A program made the translations under genes and the position numbers. The notes under the pieces are model-generated. The model was given only the letters and a program-made list of their open reading frames with translations, did not search any database and was not told the DNA's origin. A DNA stretch of 64,000 nt from Umbilicaria muhlenbergii. Taxonomy: Eukaryota; Ascomycota; Lecanoromycetes; Umbilicariales; Umbilicariaceae. The DNA is taken from assembly GCA_000611775.1 (NCBI GenBank), contig KK106984.1, forward strand, positions 2,791,506 through 2,855,505, in the 5' to 3' direction. Position 1 is the first letter of the stretch. Every line of letters begins with the position of its first letter. This document shows positions 22,189 through 33,739 of the stretch, one piece after another.

Positions 22189-25100
22189 ATGTCGGAGAAG
22201 GGAGACGAGAGGTAAGAATTGCCCTGGCTAGGCTACCGCGTACTGGGATTTCCCTGGTCGCCCTTTAAGCACTAATAAATCTGGCTGACATCAATTACAA
22301 AAGCAGTCGTCAGCATACGAAGTCGTCCCTGAAACATTCACTTCTCCGTCGAGATCGTGCAAAGAATGAAGGGAAAGAAGACGATGAATCGGGTATGGCA
22401 TCCGAGTCGGCATCACCCACTGCCAGCGAGCCTATGCCACATCATACCTTGGGCCATTTACGAGGGCCCTCCCGCCACAAAGCAAAGCTGTCGACGGGTA
22501 CAATCGGTGATGGAGACTCTTCTGCTCCTTGGGCAGACATGTCTGGCCCTAGCAGAGTCACTACACATATAACTAGTGGCTCAACCGTTCAGGAGGACAT
22601 GACCATCGAAGAATCTGTCCGATTGTTCAGGTTGTTTGAAATTTTGAGAAGTGGTGATGTTACTGCCGTAACACAGGCTGTCAGAGAAACTTCTACAGCG
22701 CCTACGAATAAAACCGGAGGTAGTATTGGATACTCTGGCGCACTTGAGGGTGCTCGGACTACGATTTTACATTTGGCAGTCCAGTGCGCGGAACCGCAGG
22801 TGGTCGAGCACATCTTAGCCACTACTAGATCTACCCCGGGTGTCAAAATCGATGTGAATGCGCGTGATCGCGACGGAAACACGCCTCTTCATCTGGCTTC
22901 GATGATGGGGCGAATAGCTACTGTCCGCCTTTTGCTTGAACAGTCGGGTGCGAACGATTCCTTAGTAAATTATGAAGGACGTTCTCCGCTGGATCTTGCA
23001 CGAACTCCTGAGATCTTCCAACAATTGCAACTCTCCCGCTCACTATTCGTTGATGCGAAAGTTAAAGAGATCCAAAAACTGGTTTCTCAAGGTGAGTACC
23101 AGGGTTTAGAGCAGCTGCTGGAGGATTCCCGTGTGGAAGCTGTACTTGATATCAATGGAGGAGAGCTTGTGACGGACCCTAGCACGATTCAATCCGGCGG
23201 TACCCTACTACATGAAGCCGCGCGGAAAAGAGATATGCATCTTATCCAACTGCTTCTGATGCACGGAGCAGACCCGTTTCGGAGGGATCGGAAAGGGAAA
23301 TTACCGCAAGACGTGACCAAGGACGATAGGACTCGCACAATACTCAAGAAGTCCCCTGCGGCAGCTGCAGCTCAAAGAGGTGTCCAAGAAAAAGCTATTC
23401 TCGGCCACCCCTCTTCCCAAAGTGCAGATAGCACACCAGGTGGCAAAGAAGGTCGTGAATTCAAGGGGTATCTCAAAAAGTGGACGAACTATACTACAGG
23501 CTACAAATTGAGATGGTTCGTCTTAGAAGACGGCGTTTTGAGCTACTACAAGCACCAAGGTTGGCACCCCCGAAACATCTTAAGTCTTGATGTCCAGACT
23601 GACTGTTTCCAGATGATGCTGGGTCCGCTTGCCGTGGCGCCATTAACATGCGCATCGCAAAGCTATACATGGATCCTCAAGACAAGACCAGATTCGAAAT
23701 CCAAGGCAAATCGTCTGTTAAATATCACCTTAAAGCCAATCACGTGGTTGAAGCTAAAAGATGGTTCTGGGCTTTAAACAATGCAATACAGTGGACCAAG
23801 GATGAAGCGAGGGAAGAAGAGAAACGCAAACAGCATGACGCTGAGGCGCTTAGGCAGGCCAAATTAGAGCAAACGGGTAAACAGCATCAGGGCTCTAGTG
23901 GTGATAGCGTTAAGCTTAGCAGCAAGGGACTCACCACCGGCACGGCAGTGGGTGTCCCGCTGATGGCTAGTACTTCTCGGGTCTCATTCCATGGCTCTGC
24001 CCTTGGGAGTGTGAACGACGACGAAGATGGTTCTCCCTTCGAATCCTACGAGCCAAGCGTTGCTGCAAATGACATGGCAAGGACGGTCAGTCGTGCTAAC
24101 ACTGCGACCCTGGCCGGCGACCTTGATGACGAAGAGGAATATGGCGATGATGCTAGCAGTCGCGAACTAAAGCCAGCGAGCAAAGATGCTTTCAACATCA
24201 CGGCTCAGTCAGCCACCCTACAGCTTAACCTACTCGGTCAGGTATGCACGGCGCTACAGGCGGAAAGCTCGAGAAATCCAGCCCGGCCTATCTCTGATCC
24301 TACGGTCGCGCAAGCAATATCTACGTACGATTCCGCTGTCCGAAGTTTGCAGAGCCTGATAGGCGATCTTTTAAAGATTTCCAGGGACCGGGATGCGTAT
24401 TGGCAACACCGATTAGAGCAAGAAGCGGACGTGCGAAGGCTCTGGGAGGACAGTATGGCCCACCTAGCAAAACAGCAAGAAGAACTCGAGGGCCGCATCG
24501 GTGAGTCGGAAGACAAGCGGAAACGCACGAAGAGAGCATTGCGTGAAGCCCTCGAGAGCACCTCCGCAAACCAGAGCCCGTCTCAGAGCAGAAGCGTAAC
24601 CCTTAATCAAAGCCAGATATCCTCAGCCCTAGAAGATGTTCCGATCAGTAGCGAAGGGACCGTACCTCTTGGCAAACGAAAGATGTCTATAGGAATTCGT
24701 GAACGAGGACGACGGAGATCCACCCTTGCCGAGTTGACCAACCTTTCAGACTCTGATTCGGACGAAGATGAAGAGTTCTTCGACGCTGTAGATGCCGGGG
24801 AGGTTGAGGTTGTGGCGGAGATGCCAAAAGATGTGGCAGGTTCTCCACCTCCAATGGTGGCAGTTGAGGAACCGACGATGGACGTCAGTAAAGATAAGAT
24901 GTCAGAAATCGTAACCTCATTCAGGGGCTATGAAGATCCTGTTCGCAAACGATTGAAGATGGATGCTGACGATAGGCCGAAGATATCTCTCTGGGTTTGT
25001 TAGACCGTTGCAAATAGTGTTTTACAGCAAAGCTGACACGAACGCAGGGTATTCTCAAGTCTATGATAGGCAAGGACATGACGAAGATGACTCTACCAGT

Positions 25101-26254
25101 GTCTTTTAATGAACCAACCTCGCTATTGCAACGTGTCGCAGAAGATATGGAATACACCGATCTGCTTGACACAGCCGCCGACCGAACTGATCCAACAGAG
25201 CGGATGGTATACGTTGCGGCATTCGCAGCGAGCGAGTATGCTTCGACCATAGGTCGCGTTGCGAAACCGTTCAATCCTCTACTGGGTGAAACCTACGAAT
25301 ATGCTAGGCCAGACAAGGGCTATCGCTTCTTCATCGAGCAAGTCAGCCATCATCCACCGATTGGTGCAGCTTGGGCCGAGTCGCCCAAGTGGGACTATTA
25401 TGTAGGAGATGTCTCATCTCGGTCTGGAGTCGAGCTGACAGTTCTGAAAGGGCGAATCTGCAGTGAAATCGAAATTCTACGGCAAATCCTTCGATATCAA
25501 CCCACTAGGGACTTGGTTCCTTAAGCTTCGGCCTGCCTCCGGAGGCGAAGAGCTGTATACCTGGAAGAAAGTCACGTCGTCCGTTGTTGGTATCATCACT
25601 GGTTCGCCTACCGTAGACAACTACGGCCTCATGGAAATCAAAAACTGGACCACCGGCGAGGTTTGCACACTTGACTTCAAACAGCGAGGTTGGAAAGCGT
25701 CCTCTGCATTCCAGGTGACTGGCAAAGTTTTAGACGCCAACGGTAGGACGAGGTGGAGCATGGGAGGCCGCTGGAACGACAAAATCTATGCTCGTCTCAC
25801 CCCCGGCTTCGAAGGCACAGTCACACCTCCGCCAGGCCAGTCGCGGACTTACGAGCCAGGCTCCACGCAGGCGTTCCTCGTTTGGGAAGCTCACACTCGC
25901 CCCACGGGCATCCCATTCAACCTTACGCCCTTCGGCCTCACTTTGAATGCCCTCCCAGAAAGGCTGCGCCCAATCTTACCGCCGACCGATACCCGGCTCC
26001 GACCGGATCAGCGCGCTATGGAAGACGGCGAGTATGACTTCGCTGCCACGGAGAAGAACCGGGTCGAAGAGAAACAGAGGGCGAAGAGGCGGGAGCGCGA
26101 AGAGAAGGGGGAGGAGTTTGTGCCTAGGTGGTTCAGTAAGGGGAGGTGCGATGTCACTGGGGAAGACTACTGGATTACTAACGGGGAGTATTGGCGGGTG
26201 AGAGATGGGGTTAGTAGAGGCGGGAGGTGGGAAGGTGTCGAGGAGATCTTTTAA
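22189..26254 (+). CDS. osh1: Oxysterol-binding protein Osh1 (ankyrin-PH-ORD)
   Basis: Long OSBP-related lipid transfer protein, 1271 residues, working at ER-Golgi/vacuole contacts. Exons 22189-22211, 22307-23559, 23613-24994, 25048-25401 and 25451-26254. Domains: ankyrin repeats (about 159-345; [35 protein letters not shown]), PH domain (about 391-500; [20 protein letters not shown]), a long linker with coiled coil, a FFAT-like motif EEFFDAVDA near 811 for binding VAP in the ER, and the sterol/PI4P-binding ORD (887-1271) with the signature EQVSHHPP near 980. The 49-bp fourth intron is needed to give [19 protein letters not shown]. The first exon holds just 23 coding bases, and the first acceptor is a tandem AAGCAG. 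Confidence 0.95.
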
Positions 26255-27699
26255 GGCGGTCGTAGCGGTGATGGAAAAAAGCAGAGTCCTAGCAGTCACG
26301 AGCCGTGGTCGACTCGATCATGAGACGGAGTCCGAGAGTGCTAACCATGCCGTTGGCCCGATTATAGCATCATGAGCTCTACGCTTCTTCGTATCAAATA
26401 TACTTTCACCTGTGCAATTCTGTGCAGCTCAATTGGCCCTTCCTGCGACGGAGTAATGGCCTTTTATGTTTAACGTAGCCATAAGGGCCTGTTATCTCTC
26501 GTCCCGTTCCACCCGTATCACTTGGTTCGAGGCATGGGTTGGAGTTTGAGTAAGGCTTCGCGATAGCACGGTTGGGAAAATGGCAACACTGTTTATGCTT
26601 GTGACATCCAGCAAATGAAACACATGGTAAAATAATTCAGTTGCGTGTTGAGTAGACTAGGACCTGCTATGTATTCCTACGCCACCCCTCCGATTTCCGC
26701 TACCATAGTAACCTTTCCCGGTGCAGATGTCTTTTGATGGATATGTTCCGCCCGTGTCTGATTGGGCCGGCGGAGCTGACGACTGCCCAGTCTGTTCGAG
26801 ACTTTAGGACCTCGTGTCGCGCTAGAACGGCAGTCGGGACTGCCGTGGCCACTTAAGCTTATCACTAGCGTGCACCGCGTATTGAGCACGAGGCACTTGG
26901 AGGTACGGGGAAGGTACATCCATCCTTGGCTCTGTCGCTCTATCGCTCCATCGAGCGCGCTGTGTTTGTCGTCTGGTCCCTCTGATGTTGGTAAATAGAC
27001 GTCCGGAGAGGACGTTATCAGGACTTCTGTCACGGAACGGTCTGTTATCAAGGCTGAAGACAGGACGTTGGTGCTTTCTACTCGTCCTCGTTCAGCCCAC
27101 GGCAGGAGTTATCTCCGTTCAAACGCTCTTTATCTCCATTATTGCCAAGAAACGAGCAGTCAAACCCAACTCGAATCGAGGCATTCGGCCACGTTCATTG
27201 GCTTCCACACCCCGCAATCGGTGCTTTATTTCCCGTCTCAACTTTCTGAAAGACCAACACAGCTCAGCTCTCTGCTTAGCTCCTGTCGAACCCATATAGC
27301 GTTGAGCCGGATGACCATAACATTGAAAGGGTCACTAGATTGGCCAAAGTGAAGAGACCTAGGATCGATCCTCCAAGATCCAGCTCCTGGTGGTCTGTGA
27401 CTTACGCAATAATGGCAGGGCCATACGAAGATGACCGTTTCCTTGGCTCTTCAATGGCTCGAATCAAGGGGTGCACGCCCATCTGGCTCCGGCAGCATGG
27501 CCATCCAGGCATGGGCCCTCAGCGCTCTCCGCTATATCCGAATTAAAGAGGAAGCCTCCTGGGGCTGAGATGGCACTACGCAGTGCCTTTCAAAAAAACC
27601 TATAGCTGGACACCTTCCATCAGCATCATCGTTGAAAGATCTAAAGCTCTTTCTGCTAACGTATTCTTTTGTCTGCTTACTGTCCCTACTTCAACCGCC
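26255..27699. other. Intergenic region
   Basis: About 1.4 kb. ORFs on both strands (for example 26677-27051 minus) have irregular composition and no recognisable domain. Nothing is supported. Confidence 0.5.
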
Positions 27700-28252
27700 A
27701 TGCGCGTCCAACTAATATCCGCAGTCTTAGCCGTAGCCGGCATTGCCGCTGCGGCTACATCCAGTATTAGGAGCTGCACTGCTGATAACTGCCTGAGAGG
27801 TGAGCGCGCTTGATAGCTTCAATGGCAGTCCAAGTACTGAGCGATCTTCAGCTGTTCAGGCTACAGATTCTCCGATCCGGCGCGGAAGCGCAGGCTGTTC
27901 GTCATACTTTATGAAAACTGTCACTCCAGCTACAATGTAGGTGGAGCGTTAGAGAGGCATGTTAGGGTTGATTTCTATTCTTAGCAGTACCGTCACCCAG
28001 ACATCTACGGCCCTCAATACGGCCACAGCGGTGACAGATGTGACCTCCCCAACGACGGTTGTTGCGATTTTTACAGTGGCAGTACCGGTCACTGCAACCA
28101 CGCTGCTCCCGGTAACGATCGCGGTGACGGTAACGCCGGTGGCTACACCGGTATTGTTCTTACCTGCTTCGCCGCTGACAGTACATCAACCGTGGTCCTT
28201 TCTGGCCGGAAATGCAGCGCTAGTGTCGACGCCAGCATCATCCCTATTGTAG
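27700..28252 (+). CDS. Small secreted Thr/Val-rich protein
   Basis: Predicted secreted protein of about 145 residues. Exons 27700-27799, 27867-27936 and 27985 (or 27988)-28252. The signal peptide is MRVQLISAVLAVAGIAAAA, followed by a short Cys-containing segment (SCTADNCLRDSP..GCSSYF) and then TVTPATI and a long Thr/Val/Ala-rich tail. The pattern CxxDNCLR..CSSY..TTVTPAT recurs in small fungal secreted proteins of unknown function. The start is chosen because the signal peptide begins exactly there. The third acceptor is a tandem TAGCAG, so two isoforms differing by one Ser are possible. The tail is shorter than in similar proteins and the C-terminal 40 residues look unlike them, so the 3' end may be altered. 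Confidence 0.6.
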
Positions 28253-28430
28253 TCCGGAGAATTATCCGTGAGCCCTCGCCAATGTTTGATGCGGCCGCTA
28301 GGGACCGTCAGTGGTATGCGCCGACGCCTTTCTGCTAGTAATTTCTGCCTCTTCCATTTCACTCTATTCCATTTCCTCTGTTTCAGTACTATCCTTTTTC
28401 TCGGTCTCAGAACACTCCTCCTACCCTCCG

Positions 28431-29008
28431 GTGTAGAAATCTTCCTCCGTATAGTCCGACTGCTCCATGTCGTCGAGGTTTTCCAGCTCCTTGTTGCTAG
28501 CCCGCATATCCCATCCCCAGAATCCATCACCATTCAAACCCTCTGCGGCCTTTGCATGGGTAATTTCGCAGTGCCTGTTGTACCAGGTAATGAGCTTCTT
28601 TTGCTCACCGTAATCTTCGGAGTCCAGACCGGCAGGCTCCAGGAGCGCTTCCTGGAGCTCAACTCATTCATCTGCACCCTGCTTATCCTCTCCAGCCGGA
28701 TGCCCTTCACCGCCGATACACGTCACTATATCTGTAGTGTTGTGTGCTCGGCCAATGATCTCAACCGTGTGGTATCATTGGTTCGCGCCCTCATAGCCAT
28801 ATCTGATCTTTCACTTCGAATCCGTATTGTGTTGAGTGCGGCCATTGCAACGCGCTCTCAATTGCGCAATGTAAATCCTAGAGCATAAAGGTGAATGGGA
28901 TTGAAAGCAGCCGCGTGACAGTAGGACATCTGGATTTGTCGACGTGAATCTGTGCGAGGTAGTTGGGTGCAGGTGCACCGCTTGGGATGGTAGAATAGTC
29001 CTCTTCAA
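28431..29008 (-). pseudogene. Decayed coding tract, family unknown
   Basis: One minus-strand frame reads as plausible protein over about 190 codons but is interrupted by a few stops. The least damaged part is the C-terminal end, with segments such as LQEALLEPAGLDSEDYGEQ, KKLITWYNRHCEITHAKAA, GDGFWGWDMRASNKELENL and a final acidic EQSDYTEEDFYTGG. I do not recognise the family. Composition (Glu/Asp/Trp/Tyr, with no low-complexity bias) is unlike the shadow frames around it. It might be a C-terminal fragment of a host gene, or a gene with introns that I failed to place. Confidence 0.35.
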
Positions 29009-29642
29009 TCCACGATACTGGAGTTAGCGATCTTGAACGCATGACATGAGGGATCCTCATTCGTTCTATTAGATTATACGAGGATGGAGGTGAGCTTTCG
29101 AATAGTATACAGTCAAGTCGAAGATACAGCGCGTCATAGGCTTGCCAAGACACTAAAACGCCTTGTCACGTGAGGACAGTACGGCAACGTCAGGGTCAAA
29201 ATAAGTAACAGTCCTAAGTAAAGGGATCCAGGCGCCCCCAGCAACGAGTGTACAACAGACTGCAAATTCTGGAAGTCTGGTGACTGCAGATCATGGAGCT
29301 CAGAGATTTCTACATCTCACGGAGTCTGTATGCTCAAGGTCTGAGCAACCCCATCACGTGCCTCTGCCTACGGAGTACCCTGTGTGGCCACAGCGTTACC
29401 CCTCCCCCCAGCCTTCTCAGCATGTGCCCCGGAGCTACATTACTTACCCCTTCAATTATAGGATTCATATTTAAAGAAACGTTCGAAACGTTTAATTTCG
29501 AAGCTTTCAAACAAGCTGATTCCTGCGACCTCTGCGTGGTTGCTTTCTCCGAGTACTCTTTACTAATTGTGTCACAGACTCGGCCCTTGATCTCCGCCTC
29601 TGCCTCTGCCGCCTCCGCCTCTGCTGCTCCTACCTCTGCTGG

Positions 29643-29687
29643 CCCCTGCCTCTGCCGCCCCTGCCTCTGCCGCCCCTGCCTCTACCG
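29643..29687. repeat. 15-bp tandem repeat, 3 units
   Basis: CCCCTGCCTCTGCCG occurs three times in succession (one mismatch in the third), within a wider CCTCTGC-rich stretch starting near 29590. Confidence 0.75.
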
Positions 29688-29860
29688 CCGCCCAAGTCTT
29701 GCAAGGCCTCGTCCTACAGTTGTGGGGTGAATCGCAGCTTCAGCTCCTGAATCTGCAGCTTCCTTCTGGCTGTGCGTTCTGCTTCTCTGACCCTGCTAGC
29801 GCCGGTCGGATGGCGAGACCCACCGCCGAGGCGGCGGAGGCAGCGGGTTGACTTAGCTGT

Positions 29861-29872
29861 GGGGGGGGGGGG
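29861..29872. repeat. G12 homopolymer
   Basis: Twelve consecutive G residues on the plus strand. Its length is uncertain in any assembly. Confidence 0.8.
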
Positions 29873-29899
29873 CTCTTCAGGGTGGAGGGGTGGTGAGGG

Positions 29900-30007
29900 G
29901 AGCGAGAAAATGAGTGAGAAAATGAGTGAGAAAATGAGTGAGAGAATGAGTGAGAAAATAAGTGAGAAAATGAGTGAGAAAATGAGTGAGCAAATCAGCG
30001 AGGGAAT
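29900..30007. repeat. 12-bp minisatellite, 9 units
   Basis: Consensus GAGTGAGAAAAT, nine units with a few substitutions and no indels. It is purine-only on the plus strand apart from T, and translates as (MSEK)n in one frame, which explains the ORF at 29772-30014. I regard that ORF as an artefact of the repeat. Confidence 0.85.
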
Positions 30008-30808
30008 GGGTTAAAAAGTGAGCCAAAGGGGCTTTATATGATGCAGCAGGCTTCATCCGACTTCAGCGCCAAGGGGGGGGAGAGAACGCCGCATTCTAAC
30101 TCACAAGAGTGGGGCTTTACGCCGCAGTCTGAAGTGTGAGGCACGGTACTCCACAGTCCGAAGCACATGAGGGGGAGTGTTCAGGGGTAATGAGCCGCAA
30201 TGCAACAACCTCTGACCCTACGCCTGGCAGGATCCCTTATCTCAGCGTTCAGTGATTCAGTGACAATGCATCAGTTATGCACCGCAGCTACGTTTATCTG
30301 AATGCCATGAATTGTAAGTAAGTGACTGACCTAACTGTACGGTCCTAGCCATATGGATTTCAAGAGCTTGCCAGTCTTTTCATGCAGAAAAGCGTGCTCG
30401 CTCCTTTTAAATTTGCCTAAACACCTCACTAAGGCAATCGCTATTCCCAGAACAAGGTGTCACAGGAGGTCTTCAGTATGAGCATACTGTTAAATGAGGC
30501 GTATGCTCATGTGAGCAGTCTGCACCTTGCCACACCAGCTTTCTGAGTGGGAATGGCCGTAGGTTTGACGTGTCCTTGATGGCGCTTGAAGCCTCAATAT
30601 GCTTGTTTGCCTATAGGCTACACTGCCCTAGTGTGGATGTTTCTCAGCGATAGTGATTTCAAGAGATTCCCCTTTGCTATGCCACAAGAGTCTGTTTCTC
30701 AACTTCACACTGCAATCTCTTTTCTGCACTTTATTCCTCAAGTCTCCCCTGGTCATAGTGCGTTGAACAGGAATTTTATGTCTTTGTTGCTTGTTACCTT
30801 CTTAATCA

Positions 30809-32520
30809 ATGAATCAATCCCAGCGTCGCGACAGCATTAGGTTTGATGAAGGCCTGGAGCCGGTCAGCTATCATGAGGGAGCCGTCCGTCAACCCGCAGG
30901 CATCGGGGCGCTACCCTCTGGAGACCACGGTCTGGAGACCGTACCGGCGGAGAATCCCTATCTAAATCAGTATCCTCAGGTATCGTTTGGAAAGGAGGAC
31001 AAAGAAGTCTGTCATATCAATACCAATCCGTCTGAAACGAATCGTGTCCTACCAAGCAACTCAAAGCCGCGTCGGCGCTCTAAACGAAAATGGTGGTGGA
31101 TGGCTGCTATTATAATAGGCACGATTTTCATTGGCATCACTGTAGGAATAGTAGAAGGCTTGCGGCACAAGAGAAGGTAAGCCCTGATCAGTAATCCGGG
31201 GATGACCCACAAAAGATGGCTCTACAAGTCTAACACAACAAAAGCGCTGGAAGAAATACTCCAGCGGCAGCTTCAGCCAGCAACAACACATCAAACCATA
31301 CTATATCAAGTTCAAGCCGTGCTACATCAACGTCAAGCTATACCATATCGACGCCAACCCCCACTGCCCCAGACTTGTCAACCACTGGGGCATTTAATGG
31401 CACAGGACTTAGCATGGTTTCGCCTGAAAACATCTTTGATCGAATATCCGTGTACTTTCAACATTTCTCCGGCGAAATACGATATTCGGAAGTGACAGAC
31501 AGCGGGTGGTCAGGCGGCGGAAGTGCGCAGACAGTGACTTCGTCCAACGTTAAGAACCGTACCCAATTGGCAGGAGTATCTGGCCAATGGGGCAATGTGT
31601 GGACTGTGAGGGCTTTTCTTCTCGTGATTCTTATTCTCCGGTCTTTGCGCCAGAAGCTGATTCTCGAAAATATCAGACATACTTGTTCTACGTTGATGCC
31701 TCAGGAATTGTACAAGACGTCTTTCAAAGTAATAGCAGCAACAGCAGCCGCACTTGGTTACCCGGCAATCTTGGCAGCCTCAATATTCGGGTCTCTGACT
31801 CTCCAAAAGCAGCACTTGAGGCCTGTTGGGTCTCACAGTCTGTTCCTGGTGTAGGAAATATCGGAGACCTGGGATTATATGTCGGTGAACAAGACGGGCT
31901 CATCCATGAATACACGTGGGACGTTATCGCTAACAAGTGGTACACCGGCTACATCTTCCCGAATAGCAACGGCAACGGCGGCGCCGCATGTTGGGGTGGA
32001 GAATTGTCGTACCTTTACATGCAAAATTCCAATTATGAATTACAACTCTTTTGGAAAGACATCAATCCTGATGCAACCAATAGCACGACCCATCCCCTTG
32101 GTATCTGGAATCCAGGTAAGAACCGTTTCCCATCGCAACGGACTAAAGCTCGCATTATCCCATTTAACCCCCCAGAATTAACCCGTTCTTCAACCAGGCC
32201 CCACAGCCGTCGGCACCGACATCCGGCCCAACTCCTCCTCGGCCATGTCTTACTACGCATACTACCAAGACACGAAGAACCAAATCTTCGGCATCTTCCC
32301 TAACGCGACCGCCGAGAACTCTTACTGGGGCACACCCTTCCAGGTCGGCAGTGTGACAGCCATGCCGGGCACGGCCATCGAGACCCAGACCTTTTTCCCC
32401 TCAAACCATTCGCCATCGGGGATTTATGTGTTTTTTCAGACCAATGCCTCGGATGTGGTGGTCTATATTAGGGAGCAGTGGGGAGGCCCTTGGTCTAATA
32501 CTTATGTGCCTGTGGGATAG
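30809..32520 (+). CDS. Membrane-anchored lectin-like beta-propeller protein, copy 2
   Basis: Predicted 496-residue type II membrane protein, paralogue of the gene at 19514-21118. Exons 30809-31176, about 31245-31605, 31677-32115 and 32198-32520. Cytosolic tail (1-94) with GLEPVSYHEGA and NPYLNQYPQV, basic stretch KPRRRSKRKWWW, membrane segment MAAIIIGTIFIGITVGIVEG (98-117), Ser/Thr stalk, then a propeller starting FNGTGLSMVSPENIFDRIS. Further blade motifs are YLFYVDASGIVQDVF, GLIHEYTWDVIANKWYTGY, LQLFWKDINPDATN and IYVFFQTNASDVVVY. The 439-bp third exon equals the second exon of copy 1. The second exon's acceptor is uncertain (31245, 31254 or 31281 all keep frame), affecting only the stalk. 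Ligand unknown. Confidence 0.8.
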
Positions 32521-33739
32521 GCATGGGATTGGAGGGGTTGGAGGGGAGTGCATTCAGGATCAGGTGCGTTGGTTGTTACTGATTTGCATCTTTTGCTGAA
32601 GTTGTGTGAAGGACCTGTCTACGAGTAATAGATCGGTTTATGCATTACCCCTTATAGGTAGCTCGTGACCTAGACAACAATCATTTCGATGCAGATATGC
32701 CCCTAGTACGATTAAGAGGAACATTCTGATCAACCGTCTCCCAATTATCCCAGATGGTCTGAGGGAGAGTAATCAGCGGATATGATCGCATTTGCAAATA
32801 AGAGTCGCCAAGAATGTCTTTGTCGGACCCATTAACTAGGTTCATCGTTATCCCTGTGACGTTCACCATAAGTGATAAATAACAGGAGCCGTCATAAACA
32901 CTTCGAGCTTGAGGATTAGATAAGGCCTACTGTGACTGCTTGAACCCTGAAATCCACCCCGATAAGCGACTGTGCCGCCTCTCCTGCTGACACTCCTCAT
33001 AATCAGTGATGTCGGCGCTGCTGCTGATGCTGCTGCTGCTATCAACGTCTTACCCTCTACAACAGCTCCTCTCTGCCTCTGCTGCCTTCACTGTCTCTGT
33101 CAAGCAGCTTTCATTTCCTGTATGACCACTTTTTCTAGCTGAAACTGAGACCTGACGAGGCTCATTGACAAGGTTGTACGCAGGTGAATGATTACTCACA
33201 TAGTTTATCAAGGCCTTCAAGACTCATGGCGACGGCGTTGACATGAAACAGCAGCCTTAAGAAAGCATGTCCTCACTGAATGGTATTTTATTACTGGGCT
33301 ACCTTTATTCCTACTTGGGGTTGGCGTTCACGTCCGTATGGTCGCTCATCCAAAACATAGTCTATCTGACCGTCGTGCGGCAACTCTTTACTCAGCAACG
33401 GAATGTGCTTAGTGTCAGCTTGCACGGTTTCTCTGATCATAAATCTTAGGGTGCGTGCCGCAACCGGCGAGAGGAGGTCTCAAATTCCAATGGAAGTTTT
33501 CCCCCTTTCAGACATCAGACCTGTAGTGGGCTATTCTGCCACTCCACAAAGGAGTTGTGTCTCGTTTTACTGTATAATTCACTTATACACTTGGCATCCT
33601 GCGCCTTCACTTCCCTTATGTCCCTCTCTTGGTGGGGCCCGTGGAGGGCCTCATCCTTCCCCCCTATAGATATCCCAGCAAGCTGGAAAGAACATAACAG
33701 ATTTCATTTCGCAACGGAAACGCCATCTTCAAATATACG
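32521..33739. other. Intergenic with pepsin-like relic
   Basis: Holds a gene relic at 32681-32930 (listed separately). The rest, including a CTG/CTC-rich stretch near 33000-33080, has no supported gene. Confidence 0.55.
32681..32930 (-). pseudogene. Relic of a pepsin-like gene
   Basis: About 80 codons on the minus strand match the second half of the pepsin-like proteins at 52927-54732. VNVTGITMNLVNGSDKDILG corresponds to VTVTAITMNLSNGSNPNILG there, and SYPLITLPQTIWDNW corresponds to SYPIISIPNDTWSNF. Only this short piece remains: the N-terminal half, the membrane anchor and the tail are missing, and the flanking sequence does not continue the match. It lies 160 bp beyond the end of lectin-like copy 2, tail to tail. 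Divergence from the intact copy is high, so the piece is not a very recent duplicate. Confidence 0.75.

Larger units (their letters stand above)
28253..30808. other. Gene-poor accessory stretch with minisatellites
   Basis: About 2.5 kb without a supported intact gene. It holds the decayed tract at 28431-29008, a 15-bp repeat at 29643-29687, a G12 run at 29861-29872 and a 12-bp minisatellite at 29900-30007. The ORF at 29293-29730 ends in the repeat and looks spurious. Confidence 0.55.

Noticed and set aside
28268-28888. 206-codon plus-strand ORF
   Set aside because: Hydrophobic, without family features, and antisense to a tract with better protein-like composition; I take it as a shadow.
29293-30014. 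ORFs of 145 and 80 codons
   Set aside because: Their coding appearance comes from the 15-bp and 12-bp tandem repeats.
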